The position numbers and the translations under genes were made by a program. Below the pieces are notes generated by a model, which was given only the letters and a program-made list of their open reading frames with translations, did no database searches and had not been told where the DNA came from. A stretch of 64,000 nt of DNA from Bordetella parapertussis (GTDB taxonomy: Bacteria; Pseudomonadota; Gammaproteobacteria; Burkholderiales; Burkholderiaceae_B). Shown piece after piece: positions 19,979 to 29,107 of the stretch (positions are counted from its first letter, which is position 1; each line of letters opens with the position of its first letter). The stretch lies in NCBI GenBank assembly GCA_945865935.1, contig CAMBFI010000007.1, positions 1 to 64,000 on the forward strand, given 5' to 3'.

Positions 19979-22826
19979 AAACACTCTGAATTTGCCCGAT
20001 ACACCGTTTCCGATGCGTGGTGACTTGCCTCGTCGCGAGCCCCTCTGGGTTGCGCAATGGCAAGAGAAAGGTGTGTATCAAGCCATTCGCAAAGCCAGCA
20101 AGGGCAGACCGACCTTCTTGCTACACGATGGTCCGCCCTACGCCAACGGCGATATTCACATCGGTCACGCCGTCAACAAAATCCTGAAGGACATGGTCGT
20201 CAAGAGCCGCAACATGGCCGGCTTTGACGCAGCCTATGTGCCCGGCTGGGACTGCCACGGCATGCCGATCGAAATTCAGATCGAAAAGAAATACGGCAAA
20301 CACTTGCCTGTGCCTGAGGTGCAAGCCAAAGCGCGCGCGTATGCCCTCGAGCAAATCGAACGACAAAAGAAAGACTTTGAACGACTTGGCGTGTTGGGGG
20401 ACTGGAAACGTCCCTACATGACCATGAACTTCAGTAACGAGGCGGACGAAATTCGTGCCTTGGGCCGTATTCTGGACAAAGGCTATGTGTTTCGCGGTCT
20501 CAAACCCGTGAACTGGTGTTTCGACTGTGGCTCAGCGCTTGCAGAAGCCGAGGTCGAATACGCCGACCGTAGCGATCCCGCCGTACATATTGCGTTTCCT
20601 TTTGTGGATCATGCAGGCCTTGCCAGAGCGTTTGGTGTACCGACCGTCCAAGCGGGTGCGATCGTTATCTGGACCACAACGCCTTGGACTATCCCATCGA
20701 ACCAAGCTCTGAATATTCACCCTGAGTTTGAATACGCGCTTGTGCGCGTCACCCCTGCACCGCCCACAGGCGAACTGCTTCTGATCGCAGCCGATCGGGT
20801 TGAGCATTGCTTAAAAGAATGGGGCATGGAGGGCGAGATCATCGCGCGCTGCACCGGCAGTGCGCTCGATCACATTGCGTTCGAGCACCCCTTAGCCAGT
20901 TTCGATCCAAGCTACAAGCGCTTGTCGCCCATCTATTTGGGCGACTATGTCACGCTCGACACCGGAACCGGTGTGGTGCACTCCGCACCCGCTTACGGTA
21001 TTGAAGACTTCCAGTCATGCAAAGCCAACGGTATGAAAGATGCCGACATCCTGAGCCCTGTAATGGGGGATGGTAAGTATGCCTCGAGCCTGGCTGGCTT
21101 CGGTGGACTCACTATTTGGGAAGCAAATCCTAAAATTGTTGATGCGCTAAAGGCTGCAGGCACGCTGATCAAACAAGAACCACACAAGCACAGCTACATG
21201 CATTGCTGGCGTCACAAGACCCCGATTATTTATCGCGCAACGAGTCAGTGGTTTGCCGGCATGGACCTCACACCCAAAGACGGCGGTCCCTCCCTGCGCG
21301 AGAGTGCATTGGCAGCAATCGATGCCACGGCGTTCTACCCGGCGTGGGGTCGCGGCCGACTGCATGCCATGATTGCGAATCGTCCCGACTGGACACTCTC
21401 ACGGCAACGCCAATGGGGCGTGCCCATGGCGTTTTTTATCCATAAAGAAACCGGTGCACTGCATCCCAACACCCCGGCCTTGCTTGAAGAAATTGCTAAG
21501 CGCGTTGAACAAAAAGGGATCGAGGCATGGCAAACACTTGAGCCCGCCGAATTGCTCGGTGAAGCAGATGCCAAGCTGTATGAAAAAAATCGCGACACGC
21601 TAGATGTCTGGTTTGATTCAGGCACGACACACGCAACGGTGCTGGGCGGACCAGACAATCAAAACAAAGGCTCGCACGGCGAGCTCACCTGGCCTGCAGA
21701 CCTGTATCTGGAAGGTTCGGATCAGCACCGCGGTTGGTTTCACTCGTCGTTGCTGACAGGCTGCATGCTGTCAGGTCGTGCGCCCTACAACAGCCTGCTC
21801 ACCCACGGATTTGTGGTGGATGGGCAAGGCCGCAAAATGAGTAAGTCTGTCGGCAACGTCATCGCGCCACAGAAAGTCTCTGACAGTCTCGGCGCAGAAA
21901 TCTTGCGTCTTTGGGTCGCAAGCACTGATTACTCAGGCGAACTATCGATCTCAGACGAGATCCTCAAACGCGTGGTCGAAGGCTACCGCCGCATTCGCAA
22001 CACGCTGCGCTTTTTGCTGGCCAACCTCGCAGACTTCGATGCTGGAAAAGATGCAGTAGCAATCGATGGGATGCTTGAGATCGATCGCTATGCGCTCGCC
22101 ATGACGGCAACCATGCAAGCCGAAGTGCTTGCTGCCTTCGATCGCTACGAGTTTCAACCTGCGATGTCCAGACTCCAGCACTTTTGCTCGGAAGACCTCG
22201 GCGCTTTTTATCTTGATGTGCTGAAAGACCGCCTCTACACGTCCGCCCCGCGCAGCATTGCGCGACGCTCGGCCCAAACTGCCCTCTTACACATCACGCA
22301 AAGCTTGCTCAAACTGATGGCACCGGTGCTGTCGTTTACCGCTGAGGAAGCCTGGGGCATGCTGACGCAATCAGCACTCAAGACTGTTCCAGCGATCGGG
22401 ACAGAGACGATTTTCACGGAGTGCTATCACGCACTGCCCGCGATCACCGACAGTGAATCACTTGCGACACGCTGGAGTCGACTGCGCGAGATTCGTGGAC
22501 TGGTCATGCGCAAATTAGAAGATTTGCGTACCGCTGGCGATATCGGCTCGTCGCTGCAAGGCGAAGTCGACCTGACTGCAAGCGGCACCGACTTGGCTCT
22601 GCTGCAAAGCGTCGCTGAGCAACTGTCTTATATTTTCATCGTATCGCGTGTCGGTGTGCACGCAGGTGCGCAAGCCGACCTCATCATCGCCATCGCACCT
22701 TCAGCGCACAAAAAATGTGAACGCTGTTGGCACTGGCGCGACGATATTGGTCAAGATGCCGCACATCCACACATTTGTGGGCGTTGCGTCGCGAGCCTGC
22801 AAGAAGCGGCGCAGGGCACCGTCTAA
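19968..22826 (+). CDS. ileS: Isoleucyl-tRNA synthetase
   Basis: 952 residues, class I synthetase. HIGH motif at 64-67 ([13 protein letters not shown]), KMSKS at 623-627, a large CP1 editing domain between, and a C-terminal zinc-binding domain beginning at C917 ([15 protein letters not shown]). The ATG at 19968 opens the family N terminus [19 protein letters not shown]. It overlaps the ribF end by 11 bp. Bacterial-type (non-mupirocin-resistant) architecture. Confidence 0.98.
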   Translation: MDYKNTLNLPDTPFPMRGDLPRREPLWVAQWQEKGVYQAIRKASKGRPTFLLHDGPPYANGDIHIGHAVNKILKDMVVKSRNMAGFDAAYVPGWDCHGMPIEIQIEKKYGKHLPVPEVQAKARAYALEQIERQKKDFERLGVLGDWKRPYMTMNFSNEADEIRALGRILDKGYVFRGLKPVNWCFDCGSALAEAEVEYADRSDPAVHIAFPFVDHAGLARAFGVPTVQAGAIVIWTTTPWTIPSNQALNIHPEFEYALVRVTPAPPTGELLLIAADRVEHCLKEWGMEGEIIARCTGSALDHIAFEHPLASFDPSYKRLSPIYLGDYVTLDTGTGVVHSAPAYGIEDFQSCKANGMKDADILSPVMGDGKYASSLAGFGGLTIWEANPKIVDALKAAGTLIKQEPHKHSYMHCWRHKTPIIYRATSQWFAGMDLTPKDGGPSLRESALAAIDATAFYPAWGRGRLHAMIANRPDWTLSRQRQWGVPMAFFIHKETGALHPNTPALLEEIAKRVEQKGIEAWQTLEPAELLGEADAKLYEKNRDTLDVWFDSGTTHATVLGGPDNQNKGSHGELTWPADLYLEGSDQHRGWFHSSLLTGCMLSGRAPYNSLLTHGFVVDGQGRKMSKSVGNVIAPQKVSDSLGAEILRLWVASTDYSGELSISDEILKRVVEGYRRIRNTLRFLLANLADFDAGKDAVAIDGMLEIDRYALAMTATMQAEVLAAFDRYEFQPAMSRLQHFCSEDLGAFYLDVLKDRLYTSAPRSIARRSAQTALLHITQSLLKLMAPVLSFTAEEAWGMLTQSALKTVPAIGTETIFTECYHALPAITDSESLATRWSRLREIRGLVMRKLEDLRTAGDIGSSLQGEVDLTASGTDLALLQSVAEQLSYIFIVSRVGVHAGAQADLIIAIAPSAHKKCERCWHWRDDIGQDAAHPHICGRCVASLQEAAQGTV

Positions 22827-22831
22827 ACATA

Positions 22832-23356
22832 ATGACGGCATATCTACCCTCGACGCCATCATCTCAGCCCACGCCTACCTTGCGGCGCTGGCTGGTGCTG
22901 GCCGGCGTGTTGATCATCTTGGATCAACTCACCAAACTCTATTTTGATGGCTTACTGCACTACGGCCAGCGTATTGCCGTACTGCCATTTTTTGATTTCA
23001 CACTGCTTTACAACCCAGGTGCAGCGTTCAGTTTTTTAGCGCAAGCCGATGGCTGGCAGCGCTGGTTCTTTACGATTCTCGGCTTAGTTGCTTCAGTGTT
23101 TATTGTATGGATGATGCATAAGAACCGTTCAAATAAACGACTGATGCTTGCTTTAACCTTGATTTTGGGTGGAGCCTTAGGCAACGTCATCGATCGCATC
23201 GCCTACGGCCATGTGGTTGATTTTTTGCTTTTTTATTGGAAGGACTGGTACTACCCCGCCTTCAATATCGCCGACACTTGTATCACGCTCGGTGCTATCC
23301 TTTTGATTCTGGATGAACTATTGCGCCTTCGGGGTCAGCATGCAAGATCTACATAA
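22832..23356 (+). CDS. lspA: Lipoprotein signal peptidase (signal peptidase II)
   Basis: 174 residues with four hydrophobic segments. The aspartic-protease pair is D121 (GNVIDRIAYG) and D148 (FNIADTCI), and the DQLTK and YNPGAAFSFL motifs are present. It cleaves prolipoproteins, such as the PqiC-like one in this window, at the inner membrane. The ATG at 22832 lies five bases past the ileS stop. Its end overlaps coaBC by 17 bp. Confidence 0.96.
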   Translation: MTAYLPSTPSSQPTPTLRRWLVLAGVLIILDQLTKLYFDGLLHYGQRIAVLPFFDFTLLYNPGAAFSFLAQADGWQRWFFTILGLVASVFIVWMMHKNRSNKRLMLALTLILGGALGNVIDRIAYGHVVDFLLFYWKDWYYPAFNIADTCITLGAILLILDELLRLRGQHARST

Positions 23357-24539
23357 CAAGCGCATCGTTTTAGGGATGAGCGGCGGAATCGCCTGCTACA
23401 AGTCGGCCGACCTCGTGCGTCGCTTAGTCGAACGCGGTGCGCATGTCGATGTCGTGATGACGGATGCCGCGACGCGTTTCATCACCCCAGTTACGATGCA
23501 AGCAGTCAGCGGACACCCGGTCTATACCGATCAATGGGATGCTCGCATCGCGAACAATATGCCGCATATTGATCTCAGCCGTGGTGCGGATGCCATCCTG
23601 GTCGCTCCCGCCTCGGCTGACTTCATGGCCAAACTGGTGCATGGCCGGGCCGACGATCTGCTCTCTTTATTGTGTCTCGCCCGCGCTTGCCCCTTGCTCG
23701 TTGCCCCAGCCATGAACCGTGAGATGTGGCTGGCGGCGCCTACGCAACGCAACGTCGCGCAGCTGCGCACGGACGGCGTCAGCATTCTCGGGCCTGGCAA
23801 CGGCCAACAAGCTTGCGGCGAAACGGGCGATGGGCGCATGCTCGAGCCGATGGAATGCGTGACTGAACTCACTGCGTTTTTTCAGCCAAAGCCACTAAAA
23901 GGCAAGCGTGTACTGATCACTGCGGGCCCAACCATTGAAGCCATCGACCCTGTGCGTGTGATTACGAATCGTTCGTCGGGAAAAACAGGTTACGCACTTG
24001 CCCGTGCCGCGTGGGAAGCCGGTGCGCAAGTCACTTTAATCTCGGGCCCCACCGCGCTAGACCAACCTTATGGGGTCGCTCGCACCGTTGTCGATTCAGC
24101 ACAGCAAATGTACGATGCCGTCATGGCGCATGTCGCGCAACAAGATTTGTTTATTTCCGTCGCAGCGGTAGCGGACTGGCGCGTGGCGAATGCCTCGAGC
24201 GAAAAACTAAAGAAAGACGCTGCGGGTGCGCCAAAGATTGAATTTGCGCCGAACCCCGACATTCTCGCGACCGTCGCCGCCCTGCCCAACGGCCCTTGGT
24301 GCGTGGGCTTTGCTGCAGAAACCGAAAACCTTGCACAATATGCGGAAGAAAAACGCAAACGTAAAGGCATTGCGATGCTCGTGGGCAACTTAGCACAACA
24401 TGTCATGGATGCTGATCACACGACCGTTTCGATCTTTGACGACGCTGGCGAACATCGTCTTGCGACAAGCTCGAAACAAGACGTCGCACGACAGCTGATT
24501 GAGGCGATCGCAACGCGTATGCCTGCTGTGATTCGCTAG
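23340..24539 (+). CDS. coaBC: Bifunctional PPCDC / phosphopantothenoylcysteine synthetase
   Basis: 399 residues. The N-terminal CoaC flavoprotein domain shows LGMSGGIACYKSADL, APAMNREMW and ACGETGDGRM; the C-terminal CoaB domain (from about 190) shows ITAGPTIEAIDPVR and NRSSGKTGYALARAA. It carries out two consecutive steps of coenzyme A synthesis. The ATG at 23340 is inside the last codons of lspA in another frame, so expression is likely coupled. Confidence 0.96.
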   Translation: MQDLHNKRIVLGMSGGIACYKSADLVRRLVERGAHVDVVMTDAATRFITPVTMQAVSGHPVYTDQWDARIANNMPHIDLSRGADAILVAPASADFMAKLVHGRADDLLSLLCLARACPLLVAPAMNREMWLAAPTQRNVAQLRTDGVSILGPGNGQQACGETGDGRMLEPMECVTELTAFFQPKPLKGKRVLITAGPTIEAIDPVRVITNRSSGKTGYALARAAWEAGAQVTLISGPTALDQPYGVARTVVDSAQQMYDAVMAHVAQQDLFISVAAVADWRVANASSEKLKKDAAGAPKIEFAPNPDILATVAALPNGPWCVGFAAETENLAQYAEEKRKRKGIAMLVGNLAQHVMDADHTTVSIFDDAGEHRLATSSKQDVARQLIEAIATRMPAVIR

Positions 24540-24563
24540 CACTCCCTACACTTCAAGGGCTCT

Positions 24564-25211
24564 ATGCAAGGTTTGATCGATCAAAGTATCCAGTTCATTG
24601 AACGCCACCAAGAATGGGCGGGGCTGGTGGTATTTCTGATGGCGCTGGGTGAATCGCTATTTGTGATTGGGATTTTGCTCCCAGCAACCGTCCTTCTGTT
24701 TGTCGTGGGTGGGCTCGTCGGGAACGGCTCTCTTCCCTGGGCGGAAGTTCTCTGTTGGGGTTTTTTAGGTGCGGTGATCGGCGATGCGCTGTCGTATTGG
24801 TTAGGCTGTTGGGTGGGTCCCCGAGTGCTTCGTTGGCGTTATTTGAAAAGTCACCGTAAACACGTCGCGCGCGCACGCTTGTTTTTCTACCGCTATGGTT
24901 TTTTGGCCGTGCTAATCGGACGCTTTCTTGGTCCAGTGCGCAGCCTCATTCCCACAGTCGCAGGCGCCATGGGGATGCCGCAGGCACGCTTCCAATTAGC
25001 GAATATTCTCTCGGCGGCTGCTTGGATGCCTGCGCTACTGGCCCCGGGCTACCTTGCTGCGATCAGTATGGATGCCGCAAAACACACGCAACACTCGACC
25101 ATCTATTCTGCGGTCGCCCTGTGTATTATTGCAGTGGTAATTTGGGTCGCAATCAAACAAAAGCGCGCGGTCCAAGCTCGTCGAAAAGTACCCTATCGTC
25201 CAATGCGCTAG
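24564..25211 (+). CDS. DedA/SNARE-associated family membrane protein
   Basis: 215 residues with at least four hydrophobic segments. DedA signatures: [21 protein letters not shown] near residue 30-50, [17 protein letters not shown], and the motif FLARFxGPVRS seen here as [19 protein letters not shown]. Several DedA members are undecaprenyl-phosphate or phospholipid scramblases/flippases; the substrate of this one is not known from sequence. It lies between coaBC and dut on the same strand. Confidence 0.88.
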   Translation: MQGLIDQSIQFIERHQEWAGLVVFLMALGESLFVIGILLPATVLLFVVGGLVGNGSLPWAEVLCWGFLGAVIGDALSYWLGCWVGPRVLRWRYLKSHRKHVARARLFFYRYGFLAVLIGRFLGPVRSLIPTVAGAMGMPQARFQLANILSAAAWMPALLAPGYLAAISMDAAKHTQHSTIYSAVALCIIAVVIWVAIKQKRAVQARRKVPYRPMR

Positions 25212-25218
25212 AGCTCCT

Positions 25219-25668
25219 ATGAAACCAATTGATGTCAAAATTCTCGATCCGCGCATGCGCGATCAACTCCCAACCTACGCGACAGCGGGCTCGGCCGGCC
25301 TTGACCTCAGAGCCTGCCTAGATGAAGCACTGACAATTGAGCCAGGCGCAACACATCTGGTCCCCACCGGCTTAGCCATACACGTGGCTGACCCAGGCTA
25401 CGCAGCCGTCATCTTGCCGCGCTCCGGACTCGGCCACAAACACGGTATCGTCTTAGGCAATCTAGTCGGGCTCATCGATTCAGACTATCAAGGTCCCTTG
25501 ATGGTGTCCGCATGGAACCGCAGCCACGTGGCCTACACACTGCAACCTATGGAACGCCTGGCTCAGCTTGTTGTCCTACCCATTGCGCAAGTGCAATTCA
25601 ATGTAGTGGACGAGTTCGAGCAATCTAACCGCGGCACGGGCGGCTTTGGCAGTACAGGTAAAGCCTGA
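25219..25668 (+). CDS. dut: dUTP diphosphatase
   Basis: 149 residues, homotrimeric all-beta dUTPase. Conserved motifs: AGLDLRA (motif 1), [10 protein letters not shown] (2), [11 protein letters not shown] (3), [10 protein letters not shown] (4) and the flexible C-terminal [10 protein letters not shown] (5). It hydrolyses dUTP to dUMP, limiting uracil in DNA and feeding dTMP synthesis. Starts seven bases after the dedA stop; coaBC-dut proximity is common in proteobacteria. Confidence 0.97.
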   Translation: MKPIDVKILDPRMRDQLPTYATAGSAGLDLRACLDEALTIEPGATHLVPTGLAIHVADPGYAAVILPRSGLGHKHGIVLGNLVGLIDSDYQGPLMVSAWNRSHVAYTLQPMERLAQLVVLPIAQVQFNVVDEFEQSNRGTGGFGSTGKA

Positions 25669-25698
25669 ACGACCAACAAGCAGTCTGTGTAAGTTGCC

Positions 25699-26292
25699 CT
25701 ACTGACAGCTTGCGCCCTGGGGGGCCGCACGGCGCATCAGCATCTGTGCAATGTGCTGAGAAAGTTCTTGCACATTGCGCTGCTGACCGAGCACGAGTGC
25801 CGTCACACCAACCTCCACAGGCTGCGTCAAACGCGTAAAACACGTGAGCGCAGGCTTACCACCCGGAAACTGCACGCGCCAGGCGGCACTCAGTGCTACC
25901 TGTTGCCCCGGCACCATATCGAACCGCTGCACATCCACAAAGATCTGCGTCACTTTACTATCGCGTGCACCAACCGCCAGATTCTGCACAGGCGGCCTAC
26001 CCAAACGCGCTTCCAGGCCCTGTGATAGCGCGGTCTGCATCTGTGCCCCTAACGGTGCAGACCAAAGATCGTCACTTAAAAGCAGCAAATGCCCTGCTTT
26101 TTGTTGCACCACGATTGCATTGCGGTCAACCTGCGCGGGCACGCTCACCGCATTTAAAGCATACGGCGCAACGCCGGGTGCATCGGATGGCGCGTGCGTC
26201 GCTTGAGGGCTGCTCAACGTGTAGTAAAGGGGCGGCGGACTTGCACACCCCCCTAAGACAACACAGCCCATCACAATCCATGCTCGCATCAT
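25699..26292 (-). CDS. pqiC: PqiC-like outer-membrane lipoprotein
   Basis: 197 residues. Short lipoprotein signal peptide ending in the lipobox VLGGC (Cys about residue 15), followed by the ABC-type auxiliary domain with PLYYTLSSP. In E. coli, PqiC anchors the PqiB needle to the outer membrane and bridges it to the inner membrane. The gene overlaps the pqiB end by 4 bp and is the last of the clpS-clpA-pqiABC run. Confidence 0.87.
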   Translation of the reverse strand: MMRAWIVMGCVVLGGCASPPPLYYTLSSPQATHAPSDAPGVAPYALNAVSVPAQVDRNAIVVQQKAGHLLLLSDDLWSAPLGAQMQTALSQGLEARLGRPPVQNLAVGARDSKVTQIFVDVQRFDMVPGQQVALSAAWRVQFPGGKPALTCFTRLTQPVEVGVTALVLGQQRNVQELSQHIAQMLMRRAAPQGASCQ

Positions 26293-27938
26293 TTTGCTGG
26301 CGCTCCTAGTGTGTCCCTTGAGTACGGCTGAGAACTGCGTCCCCTAATCAGCGAATCCGGATTGGCACTCAAGGATTCGGTTAAGTTTGTCAAAGACTTC
26401 AGGCTGCGCTTGAGGTCTTCAAGCATGGTTTCGGTGCTGGTCACGACAGGGCTTCCCGGCGCAATGAGGCTATTAAGATTCTTGGTGGCGCGCTCAATCT
26501 CATTGAGCGTACTGGCCAATTTAGGGGTCACACTCTTATCCAAATTAACGCTAAGCACCCGAATTTGCTTAATCATCGTATCCAACTCATTGCCAATTGA
26601 TTCAAAAGGAATCTTATCGAGCTTGGCAACAATACTCGTGACCTGCTGCTGCAACTTATCTAAATCGTCCGAGGCAAGGGTCGGCATCCTAAAAGGGACC
26701 TCGGCGACAGGTGTTTCGCCGAGCGCCGCCTGCGGGAAACTCGCTAACGTGACATACAGCTGCCCGGTCAGAATGTTTGAAGTGCGTAATTGCGCACGCA
26801 ACCCTCTATTGACCAGCGTGGCTAAAGACTCCGCGAGATCCTGAGGCGTGCTTTCCTTCAAGCTCATATCGGTATAAACCTTACCCAATCGCTCAGGATA
26901 CAAGGTCGCCTCTACTGAAGTAAAAAACTGTCGTGTCATGATGTCTAAATCCAACACGACCGAATTGATGACACCGATGTGTACACCATGAAAATCAACC
27001 GGCGCACCAGCTTTTAATCCACGTGAAGGCTGATCAAAGCGCATCAAAATCGGGATGGCCACTCCCTCCGGTACCATCTCAGCCGAACGACGCGAATCAT
27101 AAAGTTTGAACACATACTTATCATCTTGAAGGGCGCGCGCTTTTCCGAACGAGGAGAAAGACAAGCCGCCCGCAATAATCGACACAAGCGACTGCGTATT
27201 AATCTGCATCCCGTCCGTTGATAACGTGACATCAAAACCACTCTCGTCCCAGAAACGAGTACTTGCATTGACATAGCTATCGTAGGGAGCATCGATAAAA
27301 ATATCTAAATCAACTGCCTTGCTCTCCTCAGCGAGCCGATAACCGGTCACTAGTCCCACTTGTATGCGTCGATAAAAGATCGGTGAGCCTGCGGATAAAG
27401 AGCCAAGGTCGGGTGCGCGCAAAACAAAACGTTTACCAGGACGATCACTGGCTATCGGTGGAGGCTGCTCCAGGCCTACGAAATTTTTCTTGGTTGGCTT
27501 TGCGTTGCGGGACTTCGCTGTGTCGGCTTCGATATAGGAGCCGGAGATAAGCGTTGACAAACCTGAGACTCCACCCAAACCAATACGTGGCCTCACAACC
27601 CAAAACGTTGCGCCCTCATGAGCAAAAACTGTGGCATCGTCAGTCAACTCAACATCGACGAGCACGTTATCAAGCTTATCGCTAAGACGAATATCTTTAA
27701 CAGTCCCTATAACAACGTTGCGATAACGCACTTGGGTCTTACCTTCCTCCAGACCCTCAGCGCTTTGAAACGTGATCGTGATTCGGGGACCTTGTTTGGA
27801 AAGCGTGCTCCAGATAATGGAGGCGCCCACCACTGCAGCGACGATCGGAATCAACCAGACCCAGGCCAGATTGCGCTTGGGTCGATGACCTACGCGCGGC
27901 AACGGCTTTGCTGACACAGAAATGGACTGCTCCGGCAT
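26289..27938 (-). CDS. pqiB: PqiB-like MCE-domain protein (periplasmic lipid transport)
   Basis: 549 residues. One N-terminal membrane helix (about 24-45, LAWVWLIPIVAAVVGASIIW), then three MCE domains (about 47-135, 165-230, 285-390), then a long helical C terminus that in E. coli forms the needle channel. Known PqiB hexamers connect the two membranes. Starts 11 bp after pqiA. Confidence 0.92.
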   Translation of the reverse strand: MPEQSISVSAKPLPRVGHRPKRNLAWVWLIPIVAAVVGASIIWSTLSKQGPRITITFQSAEGLEEGKTQVRYRNVVIGTVKDIRLSDKLDNVLVDVELTDDATVFAHEGATFWVVRPRIGLGGVSGLSTLISGSYIEADTAKSRNAKPTKKNFVGLEQPPPIASDRPGKRFVLRAPDLGSLSAGSPIFYRRIQVGLVTGYRLAEESKAVDLDIFIDAPYDSYVNASTRFWDESGFDVTLSTDGMQINTQSLVSIIAGGLSFSSFGKARALQDDKYVFKLYDSRRSAEMVPEGVAIPILMRFDQPSRGLKAGAPVDFHGVHIGVINSVVLDLDIMTRQFFTSVEATLYPERLGKVYTDMSLKESTPQDLAESLATLVNRGLRAQLRTSNILTGQLYVTLASFPQAALGETPVAEVPFRMPTLASDDLDKLQQQVTSIVAKLDKIPFESIGNELDTMIKQIRVLSVNLDKSVTPKLASTLNEIERATKNLNSLIAPGSPVVTSTETMLEDLKRSLKSLTNLTESLSANPDSLIRGRSSQPYSRDTLGAPAK

Positions 27939-27949
27939 GCCGGACTCCT

Positions 27950-29107
27950 TCAGGGTTGAACGGATAAATGCTTACGGTGGCCTGCCCGTCGCCAGGCTAA
28001 GCGGGGATCGAAACTGATCGCTGCGAGCATCGTCAAGACCACAACAGCGCCAAAGGCAACCGCACCTGCACCCGGCTGAATACTCAATAACGCACCAAAA
28101 CGCCCTAGTGCGGACAGAAGAATAACCACAAATACGTCCAACATGGACCACTGACCAATAAATTCCACCACAGCGTACAACTGGGTGCGTCTGCGCAAGG
28201 CCTGCCCATTTTTCTGTTGCGCCAACCAGACCAGAGTACCCAGGCATATCAACTTGAAAGAAGGCACAACAACGCTTGCGACAAAAACCACCAACGCAAT
28301 GTCCCACGAACCCATCCCTACGAGTTCAATGACGCCACCCATAATCGTGTGCGCGGATGCTCCTGTGAAGGCCGCTATGCTCATAATGGGCAGCAAATTG
28401 GCCGGAATGTACAAGATCAAGGCTGCGAGCAACAACGCCCAAATCCTCGAGAATTGGGCCGGAGATGGTGGACCCTGCTCGTGTGCAGGCCCGACGGGCA
28501 ATGCCGCATCAAACGCTATCGTCCGCAATCTAAAGGCCGACAGACGAGAAAGTGCGGTAATCAGCACAGCAGAGACCGCTGTCGCAAACAAACCTACGCC
28601 AGGGACAAGCGTCGCTAAGCCGGCGAGCTTTACAACCGAAACCAGAGCACCCATCAAAAACACAGGGACCATACACCAGGGCTTGATCCGCTCTAACAAG
28701 TCGAGCGAGCGATCAAAGTACATAGGAAGCCGACCGCTCGCTAACCAGCACAGGACCCACGCAAGCACACCAAGGTGGAGCGCTGGTAGTACAAACCCCG
28801 CCGCTAGTGTGAGTAGCGCAACCTCTGGGTAACCTGTCCGCCACGTAATGACGATCGCATCAAAAAAAGACGCTGGCTGCGAAGCGCCCTGCACCACCAA
28901 CGTTGCAACCGGGTAAGCATTGGCCAGAGCCAAGGTCAGAATTGCTGCACACACGACAGCGAGCCATGCGCCGGGCGTGAACGTTGCATAGGACTCCAGA
29001 ACATTGTCGCAACGCACGCACTGCGCCCATTGGCCCGGGCCGAGTTGAGGACGCTGATAAGACGCGCCGCAATGATGACACGCTAGTACCAGCGGCTGCA
29101 TTGTCAT
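27950..29107 (-). CDS. pqiA: PqiA-like inner-membrane protein
   Basis: 385 residues with about eight hydrophobic segments in two halves. The first half begins with a zinc-ribbon-like pair CHHC...CVRC (residues 10-35). The second half (from about 215) lacks the second CxxC pair present in E. coli PqiA. The ATG overlaps the clpA stop by one base (TAATG). PqiA is the inner-membrane partner of PqiB. Confidence 0.88.
   Translation of the reverse strand: MTMQPLVLACHHCGASYQRPQLGPGQWAQCVRCDNVLESYATFTPGAWLAVVCAAILTLALANAYPVATLVVQGASQPASFFDAIVITWRTGYPEVALLTLAAGFVLPALHLGVLAWVLCWLASGRLPMYFDRSLDLLERIKPWCMVPVFLMGALVSVVKLAGLATLVPGVGLFATAVSAVLITALSRLSAFRLRTIAFDAALPVGPAHEQGPPSPAQFSRIWALLLAALILYIPANLLPIMSIAAFTGASAHTIMGGVIELVGMGSWDIALVVFVASVVVPSFKLICLGTLVWLAQQKNGQALRRRTQLYAVVEFIGQWSMLDVFVVILLSALGRFGALLSIQPGAGAVAFGAVVVLTMLAAISFDPRLAWRRAGHRKHLSVQP

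Noticed and set aside
28185-28832. 215-codon open frame opposite pqiA
   Set aside because: Antisense shadow of a membrane-protein gene; low-complexity Ser/Ala/Thr sequence with no recognisable fold.
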